Part shown: positions 6,484-7,509 of the stretch, piece by piece
Layout of the letters: the number at the start of each line of letters is the position of its first letter
Numbering within the stretch: position 1 is the first letter of the stretch
Program-made: the position numbers and the translations under genes
Notes under the pieces: model-generated
The model's database searches: none
What the model was told of the DNA's origin: nothing
What the model saw: the letters and a program-made list of their open reading frames with translations, nothing else
Source of the DNA: Eubacterium sp.
GTDB taxonomy: Bacteria; Bacillota; Clostridia; Lachnospirales; Lachnospiraceae
Direction of reading: 5' to 3'
NCBI GenBank assembly: GCA_020844525.1
Contig: JAJGAH010000113.1
Coordinates: 1-7,509 of the forward strand
Length of the DNA stretch: 7,509 nucleotides

Positions 6484-6551
6484 GCCCCAAAATAATACCT
6501 GAACCTGTGGTAATTTATCAGCAGGCTCTGTCAGTTTATTCTCCGGATGAC

Positions 6552-7172
6552 TCAGGCACGGAGATTCTGAACAGACTGTCGTATTTTCTCCGGATCCTTC
6601 ATTCTGTCAGTCTCTACGCCGCTGCTGATGTCTACGGCAAAGGGATGAAGCCTGTCTGCCGCCTCACGTATGTTGTCCGGTGTCAGTCCTCCTGCCAGAA
6701 AAAAGGGTCTTCCGATATCGCGAATCAGTGTCCAGTCAAATGTCCGTCCAGTTCCCGCCCCGCTGTCCAGCAGAACATAGTCGGCAATGCTGGCCTTCGC
6801 GCGAATCATATCTGCGTCCGACGTGATCTTATACGCCTTGATAATGGGAACGAGTGTATCCTGAAAGAGCATGACCTTCCGAAGCTGACGTATATAATAC
6901 CCGTCCTCCGATCCATGAAGCTGAACCATATCAATCACACCCTTTTTGAGATACTCTGCGATATATTCATAGGGTTCATCCACAAATACACCACACGCAA
7001 TGATGGAGGGATCCAGATTATTCCTCAATCTCTGTACCTCTTCCAGCGGGATGTATCTCCAGTAAGCAGAGGAGCAGATAAAGCCGGCATATTCCGGTTT
7101 ATAGAGATTGACCGCACGAATGTCCTCATCTCTGCGCAGACCGCAGATCTTGATTCTGCATTTTTCCTTCAT
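6552..7172 (-). CDS. trpF: Phosphoribosylanthranilate isomerase
   Basis: TrpF performs the Amadori rearrangement of phosphoribosylanthranilate to CdRP in tryptophan synthesis. The 206-residue TIM barrel has the usual size. The general-base cysteine is C10 in KICGL, and the general-acid aspartate is D136 in LLDSGAGTGRTFDW. VQLHGSE (83-89), GGLTPDNI (161-168) and AVDISSGVE (179-187) are the conserved substrate- and phosphate-binding segments. The loop after strand 2, usually close to SPRYV or SKRYI, reads SSAYWRYI (34-41): the arginine is kept (R39) but the preceding residues differ. The start at 7172 is supported by GGAGGTG (7183-7177) 4-6 bases upstream. It sits between trpC and trpB with spacers of 140 and 179 nt rather than the overlaps usual in trp operons. 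Confidence 0.96.
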   Translation of the reverse strand: MKEKCRIKICGLRRDEDIRAVNLYKPEYAGFICSSAYWRYIPLEEVQRLRNNLDPSIIACGVFVDEPYEYIAEYLKKGVIDMVQLHGSEDGYYIRQLRKVMLFQDTLVPIIKAYKITSDADMIRAKASIADYVLLDSGAGTGRTFDWTLIRDIGRPFFLAGGLTPDNIREAADRLHPFAVDISSGVETDRMKDPEKIRQSVQNLRA

Positions 7173-7312
7173 TTTTCACCTCCCGGGACCGGCTTCACAC
7201 AGATCTTTTTTTATATTATGATCTGCACGCTCCTGTCAGGCTGCCCCGATTACCCTGTCCGTGATAACCGGTCGCCCTTCCATTCGAAACAGACCATCCT
7301 GTTATCTCTCTG
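7173..7312. other. trpC-trpF spacer
   Basis: This 140-nt gap lies inside the operon. It holds a 6-bp inverted repeat, CAGATC (7200-7205) and GATCTG (7220-7225), around a 14-base all-A/T loop, just upstream of the trpF ribosome site. There is no U-tract terminator on the minus strand. A 15-codon minus-strand frame with one Trp codon (7297-7250) has no good ribosome site and is not called. No strong promoter is visible. Confidence 0.45.
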
Positions 7313-7509
7313 TCAGTCATGACAATCTCTGCGCAGTCTCTGCAGCTCTGCTTTCTTGTCCTGACTTCTCATCAAGGTCTCTCCGATCAGCACTGCATCT
7401 GTTCCATTGTGATACAATTCCCCAACATCCTCCGGGGTGCGGATTCCGCTCTCCGATACATAGAGAATACCCTTTGGGATCTGATCTCTGAGACGGATTG
7501 CGTTATGGA
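7313..7509 (-). CDS. trpC: Indole-3-glycerol phosphate synthase, C-terminal part (cut by window edge)
   Basis: TrpC converts CdRP to indole-3-glycerol phosphate, the substrate of TrpA. Only the last 64 residues lie in the window; roughly three quarters of the protein is beyond 7509. The frame begins with the codon at 7507 and ends in TGA at 7315-7313. The fragment reads ILYVSESGIRTPEDV and then AVLIGETLMRSQD, which are the family's conserved seventh and eighth barrel strands: the SESGI motif carries the active-site Glu and Ser, and LIGE(S/T)LM binds the substrate phosphate. The tail after LMRSQDKKAEL is the usual short C-terminal helix. Its place just before trpF, trpB and trpA fits a standard trp operon order. 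Confidence 0.95.
   Translation of the reverse strand, partial: HNAIRLRDQIPKGILYVSESGIRTPEDVGELYHNGTDAVLIGETLMRSQDKKAELQRLRRDCHD

Noticed and set aside
6373..6551. A T-box or tryptophan-responsive leader upstream of trpB
   Set aside because: I looked for the conserved T-box antiterminator sequence and a following strong terminator and found neither; the hairpins here are small.
7250..7297. A 15-codon minus-strand frame (MVCFEWKGDRLSRTG) between trpC and trpF as a possible Trp leader peptide
   Set aside because: Only one Trp codon, no good Shine-Dalgarno, and no terminator/antiterminator pair follows it, so it does not fit trp attenuation.
6462..7322. A 286-codon plus-strand open frame across trpF and both flanking spacers
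   Set aside because: It lies antisense to a full trpF with all catalytic motifs, shows no recognisable family or ordered domain pattern, and has no supporting ribosome site. It is best explained as a chance open frame opposite a real gene.
1..7509. Mobile element, CRISPR array, defence island or toxin-antitoxin system
   Set aside because: No transposase, integrase, regularly spaced repeats, long terminal inverted repeats or small paired genes are visible; all supported genes are conserved core functions in one orientation.

Overview
The window looks like a stretch of chromosome from a low-to-mid G+C Firmicute, most likely a Clostridia member of the Lachnospiraceae type. This is inferred from AGGAGG-type ribosome binding sites, both tRNA genes lacking an encoded CCA, an RNase Z of the ~300-residue Bacillus type, and the overall protein style; the sequence alone does not fix the genus. 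Every gene I can support is on the minus strand, so the biological reading direction is from base 7509 down to base 1.

Region 7509-4344 is the distal part of a tryptophan operon: the C-terminal end of trpC (cut by the window edge), then trpF, trpB and trpA. These encode the steps from CdRP synthesis's partner isomerase through indole-glycerol phosphate to tryptophan. trpB and trpA overlap by 8 bases. By contrast, trpC-trpF (140 nt) and trpF-trpB (179 nt) are separated by unusually long spacers, and the second contains a sizeable hairpin. The operon ends in a strong intrinsic terminator at 4368-4344. A promoter-like element with a perfect extended -10 sits over the trpA stop codon, only about a dozen bases upstream of that terminator hairpin.

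Region 4298-1394 holds three housekeeping genes in series: rnz (tRNA 3' processing), tsaD (t6A modification of tRNA) and ispD (MEP isoprenoid pathway). They have gaps of about 105 and 118 nt, with no clear terminator between them.

Region 1372-174 has two serine tRNA genes, UGA and GGA anticodons, each with its own recognisable sigma-A-type promoter. They flank a Nudix hydrolase of the CoA-pyrophosphatase type. The first tRNA is followed by a strong hairpin terminator with U/A tracts on both sides. The second has no terminator within the window; the AT-rich sequence that follows it (173-1) carries a TTGACAACTGAAC motif that resembles rRNA-operon spacer or leader sequence, so an rRNA operon or further tRNA genes may lie just beyond base 1.

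I see no CRISPR array, insertion sequence, phage gene, toxin-antitoxin pair or defence gene. The window is mostly conserved core genome. The points of interest are in the regulatory spacers rather than in a new gene system.
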